From Gordonia prachuapensis (GTDB lineage: Bacteria; Actinomycetota; Actinomycetes; Mycobacteriales; Mycobacteriaceae): 64,000 nt of DNA. The position numbers and the translations under genes were made by a program. The stretch lies in assembly GCF_036350515.1 (NCBI RefSeq), contig NZ_JAZDUE010000013.1, positions 110,047-174,046 of the forward strand, in the 5' to 3' direction. Below, in pieces: positions 36,052-44,551 of the stretch (position 1 is the first letter of the stretch; every line of letters starts with the position of its first letter). Under the pieces are notes generated by a model. It did not search any database and was not told the DNA's origin. It saw only the letters and a program-made list of their open reading frames with translations.

Positions 36052-36540
36052 ATGAGCCTCCACACCGACGCGCGTCTCGCAACCAGCTCCGACATCTCCG
36101 TCCTGGCCCAGCTGCTCGACGCCTTCAATCGCGAGTACGACGAACCGACACCGGGCCCGGAGTTTCTCGCGCAGCGACTGGCCGAACTACTGGGCACCGA
36201 GTCGACATTCGCCGTCGTGGCAGGATCTCCGATCACGGCATTCGGCCTCGTCACCATTCGCACCAACGTCTGGTCGACGGGTGGGATCGCGCTCCTCGAC
36301 GAGCTGTACACCGTTCCGGCCGAGCGTGGACGTGGCCTGGGCAGCGCCGTCATCGATGTGGCCGTGGCCGAAGCGGCACGACGCGGCGCGGGCGAATTCG
36401 AGATCGAGGTGGACGAGCCCGACGTCGACGCACATCGGTTCTATGCCAGACACGGCTTCCCCGTGCGCGATCCGGCCACCGGCGATCGAGCGTTCGTGCT
36501 ACGCAAGCAGATCGGCGACGTCACCCCGGGTGCGCACTGA
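36052..36540 (+). CDS. GNAT family N-acetyltransferase
   Basis: A 162-aa acetyltransferase with the GNAT fold: DELYTVPAERGRGLGSAVIDVAVAEA is the acetyl-CoA pyrophosphate loop (motif A, R/Q-x-x-G-x-G/A as RGRGLG), followed by FYARHGF in the C-terminal motif. The acceptor is unknown. It is convergent with the DivIVA-domain gene, 13 nt apart. Confidence 0.88.
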   Translation: MSLHTDARLATSSDISVLAQLLDAFNREYDEPTPGPEFLAQRLAELLGTESTFAVVAGSPITAFGLVTIRTNVWSTGGIALLDELYTVPAERGRGLGSAVIDVAVAEAARRGAGEFEIEVDEPDVDAHRFYARHGFPVRDPATGDRAFVLRKQIGDVTPGAH

Positions 36541-36553
36541 CGGCGCTGGCTCG

Positions 36554-36709
36554 TCAGTTTCGTTCGTAGCGCTCCAGCCTCGCGTACAACTCGCGCATCG
36601 TCTCCTCGATGTCGTCAAGGAACGAGTCGACCTGGTCTTCGTTGTATCCGCGTCGGCCGATCGGCGGTCGGCCGAACGCCACGTTGTGGACATCATCCGG
36701 GGTGAGCAT
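36554..36709 (-). CDS. Very short DivIVA-domain protein
   Basis: A 51-aa protein consisting almost only of the DivIVA N-terminal module: MLTPDDVHNVAFGRPPIGRRGYNEDQVDSFLDDIEETMREL. The segment F..PP.GRRGY.E.QVD.FLD matches the membrane-binding crossover loop and start of the coiled coil of DivIVA/Wag31. The long coiled coil of true polar scaffolds is absent. ATG 36709 has CACAAT 6 nt upstream, a weak leaderless signal. It might compete with or cap larger DivIVA filaments, but this is speculative. Its start is 40 nt downstream of the epoxide hydrolase stop. Confidence 0.8.
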   Translation of the reverse strand: MLTPDDVHNVAFGRPPIGRRGYNEDQVDSFLDDIEETMRELYARLERYERN

Positions 36710-36749
36710 GAGTTCATTGTGGCAAACGGGCTGTCGCCCACCCGAGCAC

Positions 36750-37880
36750 TCATCGCCCTCCCGCGAAGAACTGCCGGATGTCACCGGCAACCAGGTCGGG
36801 CCGCTCGAGGGCGGCAAAGTGCCCACCCTCGTCGAACCGGCTCCAGTGCACGATGTTCGAGTTGTCGCGTTCGGCGAAGACTCGGATCGTCTGGAAGTCG
36901 CTGGCGAAGACCGCGACACCGGTGCGCGCCGTGTTCACCTGTGGATCGGTTGCCGCGCGCGCGTTCTCGAGGTAGCTGCGGCTCATCCCGGACGCGGCGT
37001 TCGCGAACCAGTTCACACTGACCTCGAGCAGGATGGTCTCCAGCGGAACCAACGAGGTCCCGTTTCCGAAGGAGTTGAACAGCTCGCTGTACGCGAGCAA
37101 CCCGACCGGCGAGTCACTGAGCCCCACCGCGACGGTCTGGGGCCGGGAGGCGTTCATCGTGTTGTAGCCACCGACGGACTGGAACCACTGCATGTGTTCG
37201 AGACCGGCGTAGTCGGCCGGTTCGAGCTTCTCGAACTCGTCCGGATCGCCCGAGGGAAACGAGAACAATTGCAGAACATGTAGTCCCAGAAAGCCTTCGG
37301 GGTCGATCAGCCCGAGTTCTCGCGCGACAAGGGCACCGTTGTCGGAACCGTGGATGCCGTAGCTGTCGTATCCGAGACCACGCATCAGCGTGTCGTATGC
37401 CGCGGCGACCCGGGCCGTCGTCCACCCGGCCGTGACCGGCTGCGAGTACCCGAATCCCGGGGCGTCGGGAATCACGACGTCGAACGCGTCCTCGGCACGA
37501 CCGCCATGGGCGACCGGGTCGACCAGTAGGTCGATCATGTCGAGATAGTCGACGCTCGAACCGGGATAGGTGTGCGCCAGCAACAGCGGAGTGGCGTCCG
37601 GCTCGGCGGAACGGACATGGATGAAATGAATGGCCTGCCCGTCGATCTCGGTGACGAAGTGCGGGACCGCGTTGATCCGGGATTCGGCCGCTTTCCAGTC
37701 GAAGCTGCGCCAGGCATCGACGGCGTCGCGCAGGTAGTCGTTCGGGGTTCCCGCGTCCCAGTCGTCGGTCGGTGACGGTTGGGGCAGGCGGGTGCGGGCG
37801 AGGCGATCGTCGAGGTCGGCGATTTCGGCATCCGAGACGGACACGGTGAACGGTTGGACGGTGAGCGTTGCTGTGGTCAT
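36750..37880 (-). CDS. Epoxide hydrolase (alpha/beta-hydrolase with EH N-terminal domain)
   Basis: This 376-aa protein has the N-terminal epoxide hydrolase domain (FTVSVSDAEIADLDDRLARTRLP) and an alpha/beta-hydrolase core. The oxyanion motif is HTYPGS (from His103) rather than HGWPGS, the nucleophile is Asp180 in GSDNG rather than GGDWG, and the base is His354 in DEGGHFAALERP. These changes leave the triad intact but alter the active-site edge, so a different substrate is likely. It opens epoxides to diols by family. It is divergent from the WYL regulator, and an inverted repeat lies between their starts. Confidence 0.85.
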   Translation of the reverse strand: MTTATLTVQPFTVSVSDAEIADLDDRLARTRLPQPSPTDDWDAGTPNDYLRDAVDAWRSFDWKAAESRINAVPHFVTEIDGQAIHFIHVRSAEPDATPLLLAHTYPGSSVDYLDMIDLLVDPVAHGGRAEDAFDVVIPDAPGFGYSQPVTAGWTTARVAAAYDTLMRGLGYDSYGIHGSDNGALVARELGLIDPEGFLGLHVLQLFSFPSGDPDEFEKLEPADYAGLEHMQWFQSVGGYNTMNASRPQTVAVGLSDSPVGLLAYSELFNSFGNGTSLVPLETILLEVSVNWFANAASGMSRSYLENARAATDPQVNTARTGVAVFASDFQTIRVFAERDNSNIVHWSRFDEGGHFAALERPDLVAGDIRQFFAGGR

Positions 37881-37899
37881 GTCACGACGATATTCCTCA

Positions 37900-37922
37900 A
37901 TTAGGTAGGATCTGTTCCTAAT
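37900..37922. promoter_or_regulatory. Inverted-repeat operator between epoxide hydrolase and WYL regulator
   Basis: ATTAGG (37900-37905) and CCTAAT (37917-37922) are perfect inverted arms 11 bp apart; inner AGGA and TCCT add symmetry. A further CCT before ATTAGG (37895) makes a partly overlapping inverted repeat. It is central in the 68-nt divergent region and overlaps the likely promoters. Confidence 0.6.
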
Positions 37923-37948
37923 AAAGACCCGACTTGTGAGGACTTCTG

Positions 37949-38914
37949 ATGGCCGATCCCACCGCGCGGCTACTCGGCCTCCTCGCCCTGCTCCAAACCC
38001 ACCGGGAATGCTCGGGTACCGATCTCGCCGACCGTCTCGGTGTCTCGACCCGCACCATCCGGCATGACATCGATCGGCTACGTGAACTGGGGTATCCGGT
38101 CGACGCGACCCGTGGCGCCGCCGGCGGTTATCGGCTCGGCTCCGGAGGCAGGTTGCCACCGCTGCTCCTCGACGACGAGGAGGCCGTCGCGGTCACGGTC
38201 GGGCTGCGCGCAGCCGTGGGGATCGCAGGTGTCGACGAGGCCGGGACCCGCGCTCTAACGAAGCTGGAGCAGATGCTCCCCGCGCGGCTGCGGCCCACCA
38301 TCGACGCGATCCGTTCGAGCGTGGAGCACGGACCGGAGAACACCGGCACCGATGCCCCCGACCCGCACGTCGACACATCGGTCCTGCAGGCCGTCGCCGC
38401 GGCCATCCGCGACGTCGAGTGGCTCCGGTTCGACTACGACGACCAACCCCGACTGGTGGAGCCGTACCGCCTTCTGTGCTGGCAACGCCGCTGGTATCTG
38501 ATCGCCCGGGACCCGCGCGCGGACACCTGGACGACGTATCGCATCGACCGGATGGACCTGCGAATGCCGACACGACGCCGCTTCGACCCTCAGCCGCTGC
38601 CCGGTGGGGACTACACGGCTTTCGCGATGCGCACGATCGCCGAGAGCGGCTGGAACGTGCATGCGCGTCTTCGTGTCGACGCGCCCGCCGAGGACGTTCT
38701 GGCGCGGATCAACCCCGCCGTCGGAGCCGTCGAGCCCATCGACGAGCACCACTGTGTGCTGGTCACCGGCGCCGACAGCCTCGACACCGTCGCCGTGTAC
38801 ATCGGCATGCTGATGATGGATTTCACGGTGGAGTCCCCCGCCGAACTCATCCCCCGGCTCCGGCTGATCTCGGAGCGATATGCGAGAGCCGTCGCCGGGT
38901 CCGCAGTGCCGTGA
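37949..38914 (+). CDS. WYL-domain (YafY-type) transcriptional regulator
   Basis: A 321-aa regulator with an N-terminal helix-turn-helix (LLALLQTHRECSGTDLADRLGVSTRTIRHDIDRL) and a C-terminal WYL domain (about 140-310, including WLRFDYDDQPRLVEPYRLLCWQRRWYLIARD). WYL domains bind nucleic acids or small ligands and control catabolic or DNA-damage genes. GAGGA precedes the ATG. Divergent arrangement with the epoxide hydrolase and the shared inverted repeat point to control of that gene and of itself. Confidence 0.9.
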   Translation: MADPTARLLGLLALLQTHRECSGTDLADRLGVSTRTIRHDIDRLRELGYPVDATRGAAGGYRLGSGGRLPPLLLDDEEAVAVTVGLRAAVGIAGVDEAGTRALTKLEQMLPARLRPTIDAIRSSVEHGPENTGTDAPDPHVDTSVLQAVAAAIRDVEWLRFDYDDQPRLVEPYRLLCWQRRWYLIARDPRADTWTTYRIDRMDLRMPTRRRFDPQPLPGGDYTAFAMRTIAESGWNVHARLRVDAPAEDVLARINPAVGAVEPIDEHHCVLVTGADSLDTVAVYIGMLMMDFTVESPAELIPRLRLISERYARAVAGSAVP

Positions 38915-39002
38915 ACGCGTCGCCAACAGCTGGTAAAGCGACCTGCCCGACAGTCCACGAAACGCCTGCGCAACGATAGAGGGCACAACGTGACGTCGGC
39001 CG

Positions 39003-39857
39003 ATGGGAAATGACCGAGTGAGTGAGACGTATGCCGGTGACCTGATCCCGGTCTTCTTCCTCTCCGACAGCACCGGTATCAGCGCCGAAACCATGGGCAA
39101 TGCCCTCCTGCTGCACTTTCCCGATCACCGGTTCGACCGGACGCTGATCCCGTTCATCACCACCGCCGACGACGCCCGTCAGGTCGTGCGACGGATCGAC
39201 GCGGCCGTGGACCGCGGTGTGACACCGCTCGTGTTCGTCACGGCTGCGCTCGACGACGTGCGTCTCGAGTTGCAGCAGACCCGGGCGCCCCTGATCGATT
39301 TCTTCGACATGCACATGCAGCAGGTCGAGGCGATCCTGGGTACCCGGGGCGCCCGGACACCTGCCCGCCTGCACGGTGTCGGCGACGTCAAGCGCTACAA
39401 CGCGCGGATGCAGGCGGTGGAGTACGCGATCGAGCACGACGACGGCCAGAGTGTGCGCACGCTGGACAAGGCCGACGTCATCTTGGTGGCACCGTCGCGC
39501 TGCGGCAAGACCCCGACGACGATGTACCTCGCATTGCAGCACGGCTTGCGGGTCGCCAACTATCCGCTGGTCGACGAGGATCTCGTCAGCACCGACCTAC
39601 CCCGTCCGATCCGACACCTGCAGGACCGGTGCTTCGGGATCATGACCACCGCGGCCCGCCTCAGCGCGGTCCGGACGGAGCGTCGCCCGGATTCGACGTA
39701 CGCGTCCCTGCGACAGTGCACCTACGAACTCAAACGTGCAGAGGAGCTCTACCGCACGCACGACCTGCCCGTCATCGACTCATCGGCCAAGTCCGTCGAA
39801 GAAATGTCAACGCTCATCCTGCAAGTGCTCGCACGCAGACCCCACCCCGGAAATTGA
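39003..39857 (+). CDS. ppsR: PEP synthase regulatory protein (bifunctional kinase/pyrophosphorylase)
   Basis: A 284-aa DUF299 protein. These use ADP to phosphorylate a threonine on PEP synthase, inactivating it, and reverse this with inorganic phosphate. The P-loop reads APSRCGKTPTTMYLA (about 162-176), preceded by the N-terminal VFFLSDSTGISAETMGNALL and followed by NYPLVDEDL. It precedes ppsA by 11 nt, the arrangement expected for a regulator and its target. GTG 39018 is an alternative start. Confidence 0.93.
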   Translation: MGNDRVSETYAGDLIPVFFLSDSTGISAETMGNALLLHFPDHRFDRTLIPFITTADDARQVVRRIDAAVDRGVTPLVFVTAALDDVRLELQQTRAPLIDFFDMHMQQVEAILGTRGARTPARLHGVGDVKRYNARMQAVEYAIEHDDGQSVRTLDKADVILVAPSRCGKTPTTMYLALQHGLRVANYPLVDEDLVSTDLPRPIRHLQDRCFGIMTTAARLSAVRTERRPDSTYASLRQCTYELKRAEELYRTHDLPVIDSSAKSVEEMSTLILQVLARRPHPGN

Positions 39858-39868
39858 GGAGCCAGTTC

Positions 39869-42250
39869 ATGAACAGCAACGTCCGATGGTTCGCCGACCT
39901 CGGCCTCGCCGACCTCGAGCAGGTCGGTGGGAAGAACGCATCGCTCGGCGAGATGGTCCGCAACCTGACCGACGTCGGGGTCCGGGTCCCCAACGGGTTC
40001 GCGACCACCGCCGACGCTTATCGCCGGTTCGTGAACCAGCCCGATGCGGCGGGTACCAGCCTGGCCGACCGGATCAGCGCGCGTCTCGCCGGCCTCGACA
40101 CCGACGACGTGCAGGCACTGGCCGCGACCGGCAAGGAGATCCGGGCGGCGGTGATGGATCAGCCGTTCCCCGCCGACCTCGAGGACGACATCCGGACCGC
40201 GTTCGCCGAGTTGTCGGGCGGATCGGACGAGGCCTCGTTCGCGGTGCGATCGAGCGCGACCGCGGAGGACCTGCCGGACGCGTCGTTCGCCGGGCAGCAG
40301 GAGACGTTCCTCAACGTCCGCGGGATCGACGCGATCCTGCAGGCGATGCGCGAGGTGTTCGCGTCGCTCTACAACGATCGCGCCATCGCCTACCGCGTGC
40401 ATCACGAGTTCGAGCACGACGCCGTCGCCCTGTCAGCGGGCGTCCAGCAGATGGTGCGCTCCGACATCGGTACGTCGGGCGTCATGTTCACCATCGACAC
40501 CGAATCCGGTTTCGCCGACGCGGTATTCGTCACGTCCTCCTACGGACTGGGCGAAGCGGTCGTCCAGGGCGCGGTGAACCCCGACGAGTTCTATGTCTAC
40601 AAGCCGGCGTTGCGCGCGGGTCGTCCGGCGGTGCTCAAGCGCGGCATCGGATCGAAGGCGACCAAGATGATCTACACCGACAATCGTTCGGTGGGCCGGA
40701 CGACCGAGTTCGTCGATGTGGACGCCGCCGATCGCCGCGTACTCAGCCTCACCGACGCAGAGGTCGAGGCACTCGCCCGCCAGGCGCTGCTGATCGAGGA
40801 GCACTACGGGCGGCCCATGGACATCGAATGGGGCAAGGACGGCGTCGACGGTGAGCTCTACATCCTGCAGGCGCGTCCGGAGACGGTGCAGTCGCGGGCT
40901 GCGGTGACGGGCCAGCAGCGCTTCCGGCTCAACGAGTCCGGCAATGTCCTCGTCGAAGGCCGGGCCATCGGCGCGCGCATCGGCGCCGGCGCCGTCCGGG
41001 TGCTGGAGTCGGTGGAACAGATGCACGAGTTCCAGGCCGGTGAGGTGCTCGTCGCGGACATGACCGACCCCGACTGGGAGCCGATCATGAAGCGCGCCAG
41101 CGCCATTGTGACCAACCGCGGCGGACGGACCTGTCATGCCGCGATCATCGCCCGTGAGCTCGGCATCCCGGCAGTCGTCGGATCCGGCGGGGCAACACGG
41201 TCACTCGAGGCCGGACGCGAGGTGACCGTCTCCTGCGCGGAAGGCGACACCGGATACGTCTACGACGGATTGCTCGACTTCGACGTCACCGAATCCTCGA
41301 TCGAGGCGATGCCCGAGATCAGCACGAAGATCATGATGAACGTGGGCACGCCGGAGCAGGCGTTCGCGTTCTCCCGACTGCCGAACAGCGGTGTGGGGCT
41401 GGCCCGTCTGGAGTTCGTGATCAACCGCCAGATCGGGATCCACCCCAAGGCGCTCCTCGATTTCGAAACCCTCGACGAACCGCTCAAGGAGCAGATCGGT
41501 GAGGCGATCGCCGCGTATCCGAGTGCCCGCGAGTTCTTCGTCGACCGGGTGGCCGAGGGTGTCGCGACGATCGCCGCGGCGTTCGCACCGCACCCGGTGA
41601 TCGTGCGCATGTCGGACTTCAAGTCCAACGAGTACGCGAAGCTCGTCGGTGGCGACCTCTACGAGCCCGACGAGGAGAACCCGATGATCGGTTACCGCGG
41701 CGCGTCCCGGTATCTGTCGAAGGACTTCGCCGACTGTTTCGCGATGGAGTGTGCGGCCCTGAAGTACGTCCGCGACGAGATGGGCCTGACCAACGTCAAG
41801 ATCATGATCCCGTTCGTCCGCACGCTCGCCGAGGCCGAGGGTGTGATCTCACTACTCGCATCGCACGGCCTGCGCCGCGGCGAGAACGGGCTCGAGGTGA
41901 TCATGATGTGCGAGGTGCCGTCCAACGCGGTGATCGCCGACGCATTCCTCGATCACTTCGACGGCTTCTCCATCGGTTCCAACGACATGACGCAGCTGAC
42001 GCTTGGGCTCGACCGCGATTCCGCGCTCGTCGCCGACTCGTTCGACGAACGCGATCCGGCCGTGAAACACATGCTCGAGGCGGCGATCTCGGCGTGCAAG
42101 GCGCGCGGCAAGTACGTCGGTATCTGTGGGCAGGGCCCGAGCGATCATGTCGATCTGGCCGAATGGCTCCTCGAGCAGGGCATCGAGTCGATGTCGCTGA
42201 ATCCGGACACCGTGGTCGACACCTGGCAACGGTTGGCCGAGCTCGGCTGA
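39869..42250 (+). CDS. ppsA: Phosphoenolpyruvate synthase (pyruvate, water dikinase)
   Basis: A 793-aa enzyme converting pyruvate, ATP and water to PEP, AMP and phosphate for gluconeogenesis. The N-terminal ATP-grasp domain (GKNASLGEMVRNL, FAVRSSATAEDLPDASFAGQQETFLNV), the phosphohistidine swivel domain with GGRTCHAAIIARELGIPAVVG (His423), and the C-terminal PEP-binding domain (RMSDFKSNEY, EVPSNAV, SIGSNDMTQLTLGLDRD) are all complete. GAGGAG precedes the ATG. It forms a unit with ppsR and ends at a strong terminator. Confidence 0.97.
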   Translation: MNSNVRWFADLGLADLEQVGGKNASLGEMVRNLTDVGVRVPNGFATTADAYRRFVNQPDAAGTSLADRISARLAGLDTDDVQALAATGKEIRAAVMDQPFPADLEDDIRTAFAELSGGSDEASFAVRSSATAEDLPDASFAGQQETFLNVRGIDAILQAMREVFASLYNDRAIAYRVHHEFEHDAVALSAGVQQMVRSDIGTSGVMFTIDTESGFADAVFVTSSYGLGEAVVQGAVNPDEFYVYKPALRAGRPAVLKRGIGSKATKMIYTDNRSVGRTTEFVDVDAADRRVLSLTDAEVEALARQALLIEEHYGRPMDIEWGKDGVDGELYILQARPETVQSRAAVTGQQRFRLNESGNVLVEGRAIGARIGAGAVRVLESVEQMHEFQAGEVLVADMTDPDWEPIMKRASAIVTNRGGRTCHAAIIARELGIPAVVGSGGATRSLEAGREVTVSCAEGDTGYVYDGLLDFDVTESSIEAMPEISTKIMMNVGTPEQAFAFSRLPNSGVGLARLEFVINRQIGIHPKALLDFETLDEPLKEQIGEAIAAYPSAREFFVDRVAEGVATIAAAFAPHPVIVRMSDFKSNEYAKLVGGDLYEPDEENPMIGYRGASRYLSKDFADCFAMECAALKYVRDEMGLTNVKIMIPFVRTLAEAEGVISLLASHGLRRGENGLEVIMMCEVPSNAVIADAFLDHFDGFSIGSNDMTQLTLGLDRDSALVADSFDERDPAVKHMLEAAISACKARGKYVGICGQGPSDHVDLAEWLLEQGIESMSLNPDTVVDTWQRLAELG

Positions 42251-42264
42251 TCGCACCTCTGCAG

Positions 42265-42302
42265 AAGTGAACCCGCTCCTGTGCGTCGGAGCGGGTTCAC
42301 TT
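42265..42302 (+). terminator. Strong terminator after ppsA
   Basis: AAGTGAACCCGCTC (42265-42278) and GAGCGGGTTCACTT (42289-42302) form a perfect 14-bp stem with a 10-nt loop, 14 nt after the ppsA stop. It also lies just past the convergent hydrolase gene and may work in both directions. Confidence 0.85.
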
Positions 42303-42319
42303 GTCGGGCGGACCTGACG

Positions 42320-43186
42320 TCAGCTGTCCAGAATGCGATGCAGCGCCTCGGCGAACGCATCGGGTTCACCCGTCTGCCCATATTCGCCGCCGAGGAATCC
42401 TCCGTGATCGCCCGGCACGGACATGTGCTCGAAGTCCCCGGCTGCGGCCAGTGCCCGCGCCCCGCGAGCGGCGAACTGCTCACCGGATCCCGCTCCGGTG
42501 GCCACCACGATTCGGGTCTCTGCCGCAGCGAGTGCCGCGAGGTCGTGACGGAACGGGGTGCAGGTCCGCATGTTCAGTCCCAGAAGCGGATTGGCGCGCG
42601 AGCCGTCGTCGTCGGCGGACATACCGAACATCGCCGGGTCGGGTGCCGGACCGGCGAGGTAGTCGTCGGGCAGCGGTCCTTGTAGGGAGACGAGCGCGAT
42701 GAACTTCGCCATCGCGTGACCCTCACCCAGCTTCTGGTAGGTGTCGTAGATGTCGGCGACCACCGCGTCGATGACCTCACAGTCCTCGACGAACTGTGAG
42801 GCCGGCGGCTCGTGCGCGACCAGTACACGCACGTCAGGCCGGTACGCGGCGATCCAGGCCAGGGCGTTTACCGCTCCCCCACTGGTCGCGAAGACGTCCA
42901 CCTCACCGAGGTCGGCTGCGGCGAGGACCGCCTGCAGGTCGGCGGCATGTTGGCCGGGGTCGATCTCGATGGTCGGGTCGTCGACCGCGCTGCGGCCCGC
43001 TCCGCGCGGGTCGTACGTGACGACTGTGCGGTCGGTGAAGTGGCCCCGGAGGGTCCCGAACGCCTCGGCTTCCATCGGCGAGCCGAAGATGAAGAGAGGT
43101 GTCCGGTCGCCTCCGGCGGCATGGACGTCGTAGGTGATGGTCGCGCCGGGAACGGCGATCGAGCGGGTGTCGACGGTGGTGGTCAT
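42320..43186 (-). CDS. Alpha/beta-fold hydrolase
   Basis: From ATG 43186 (AGGAG 8 nt upstream) this is a 288-aa hydrolase. The nucleophile elbow is FATSGGAVNAL (Ser102), the oxyanion region is FGSPME, the strand-4 turn YDPRGAGRS is typical, and the C-terminal GDHGGFLGG supplies the histidine. The family is broad (esterases, lactonases, haloperoxidase-like enzymes), so no substrate is given. It is downstream of the Ddn-like gene with an 84-nt gap. Confidence 0.85.
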   Translation of the reverse strand: MTTTVDTRSIAVPGATITYDVHAAGGDRTPLFIFGSPMEAEAFGTLRGHFTDRTVVTYDPRGAGRSAVDDPTIEIDPGQHAADLQAVLAAADLGEVDVFATSGGAVNALAWIAAYRPDVRVLVAHEPPASQFVEDCEVIDAVVADIYDTYQKLGEGHAMAKFIALVSLQGPLPDDYLAGPAPDPAMFGMSADDDGSRANPLLGLNMRTCTPFRHDLAALAAAETRIVVATGAGSGEQFAARGARALAAAGDFEHMSVPGDHGGFLGGEYGQTGEPDAFAEALHRILDS

Positions 43187-43270
43187 GGGTTCATCTCCTG
43201 GTGTCGGAAATCCTGACCTGTAGACCACCCGAGCGCCACGAATTCATCGCAGCCGGCCGCCGGCGTCAGT

Positions 43271-43693
43271 TCACTCGAGCACGAACACCGGAATCTGTCG
43301 ATCGGTCTTGGTCTGATACTCGGCGTATTGCGGGAACGCGGCCACCGACAGGTCCCACCAGTGCTCACGCTCCTCGCCCTCGAGCTCACGGGCGGTGAGT
43401 TCTCGTACCGACGTGCCATCCTGCACCGAGATCTGCGGATGTGCCTTGACGTTGAAGTACCAGGACGGGTGGCCGGGTGCCCCGCCCTTGGAGGCGACCA
43501 TCGCGTACTTGCCGTTCTCCTCGACCCGCATCAACGGCACGTAGCGCTTCTTGCCCGACTTGGCCCCGGTGGTGGTGAACAGGACGATTGGGCGGCCCAT
43601 CACCTGGACGCCGTCGGTCGTGCCTTGCTCCAGGATCTTCTCGGTCTGGTCACGCACCCACCCCTCGGGGCTGAGTTCTGGTTGATCGCTCAT
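43271..43693 (-). CDS. Deazaflavin (F420)-dependent nitroreductase family protein (Ddn-like)
   Basis: A 140-aa protein of the split-beta-barrel Ddn/FDOR family. Core motifs are IVLFTTTGAKSGKKRYVPLMRVEENGKYAMVASKGGAPGHPSWYFNV, with the phosphate-binding TTGAKSGKKR and the HPSWYFN segment, and the C-terminal FPQYAEYQTKTDRQIPVFVLE. M. tuberculosis Ddn uses F420H2 to activate nitroimidazoles and to reduce quinones. The ATG at 43693 is chosen because the family begins close to this point. Confidence 0.9.
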   Translation of the reverse strand: MSDQPELSPEGWVRDQTEKILEQGTTDGVQVMGRPIVLFTTTGAKSGKKRYVPLMRVEENGKYAMVASKGGAPGHPSWYFNVKAHPQISVQDGTSVRELTARELEGEEREHWWDLSVAAFPQYAEYQTKTDRQIPVFVLE

Positions 43694-43760
43694 GTAGCTA
43701 AGCAACGTCTTCGTGGCCCGCGCCATTCCGCGGCGGCGCTACCCCACGGACGGCATCGAG

Positions 43761-44393
43761 TCAGCGCGGAGAGTGTCGCAGCACGGCGACCAAGAAGTCG
43801 GACTCCGGCGTGAAGGGCCGGACATCCCAGGCCGACAACAACAACTCGCTCACCAGTCCCCCTGCGGCAGCATCGGCGAGGAAGTCGTCGAACGGATAGC
43901 CTCGGCCTGCGCCGAAGCCGACTACGACGCGCCCGTCGGCAGCGAGGTGCTCGGCGAATCGCGCGAGAACCGTCCGCCGGTCATCGGGATCGAGGAAGGT
44001 GACCACATTGCCTGCACTGACGATCATGTCGAACGCGGCGTCGATCCCCTCGCCACGCAAGTCGAGTTCCGCCAGGTCGCCGACGAGCCACGTGGGACCC
44101 GGGTAATCGGATCCGGCAGCCTCGATCAGAACAGGATCAATATCGACACCCACGACCGAATGACCTGCAGCGGAAAGGAACCCGCCAAGCCGTCCCGCTC
44201 CGCACCCCGCGTCCAGGACATGCGCTCCGCGGTCGACCATCGCGTCGATCAGCCTGGCTTCACCGTCGATGTCCTGGCCGCGTGCCGCCAGGTCACGGAA
44301 GCGTTCACGGTAGCGGTGCGAATGTCCGGGGTCGGCCGCGATGATCTCCAGCCACGTGGACGGTCGGGAGTTCCCCGGGGTTGACGCCGTCAC
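43761..44393 (-). CDS. SAM-dependent methyltransferase (class I)
   Basis: A 210-aa class I methyltransferase. Motif I is HVLDAGCGAGRLGGFL, followed by VVGVDIDPVLIEAA (motif II acid) and FDMIVSAGNVVTFL (motif IV region). The acceptor is unknown. It lies 67 nt upstream of the Ddn-like gene on the same strand, and its upstream region contains a 13-bp-spaced direct repeat. Confidence 0.88.
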   Translation of the reverse strand: MTASTPGNSRPSTWLEIIAADPGHSHRYRERFRDLAARGQDIDGEARLIDAMVDRGAHVLDAGCGAGRLGGFLSAAGHSVVGVDIDPVLIEAAGSDYPGPTWLVGDLAELDLRGEGIDAAFDMIVSAGNVVTFLDPDDRRTVLARFAEHLAADGRVVVGFGAGRGYPFDDFLADAAAGGLVSELLLSAWDVRPFTPESDFLVAVLRHSPR

Positions 44394-44418
44394 GGTGCAA
44401 CTCCGGACGCGTCGCGGA

Positions 44419-44440
44419 GATCATCTGATCTGATCATCTG
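44419..44440. repeat. Direct repeat GATCATCTG upstream of the methyltransferase
   Basis: GATCATCTG occurs at 44419-44427 and 44432-44440, 13 bp apart, in the divergent region between the methyltransferase and the toxin-antitoxin pair. It could be a regulator site. Nothing else is recognised between 44394 and 44495. Confidence 0.35.
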
Positions 44441-44495
44441 CCCATTCTGGCAAATCCCCTTTGATCACGGACTCGCCATCGAACCCGGCAGCCGG

Positions 44496-44533
44496 TGATA
44501 TCAATCGGAGTCCGTTGCTAGCATCGATATCAA
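44496..44533 (+). promoter_or_regulatory. Promoter and operator repeats of the toxin-antitoxin operon
   Basis: GATATCAA occurs at 44497-44504 and 44526-44533, flanking the -10 box TAGCAT (44519-44524). The first copy is within the palindrome TGATATCA and takes the -35 position (17-nt spacer). Ribbon-helix-helix antitoxins usually bind such paired sites to repress their own operon. Confidence 0.5.
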
Positions 44534-44551
44534 CAAGGGAGGATGATAGCG

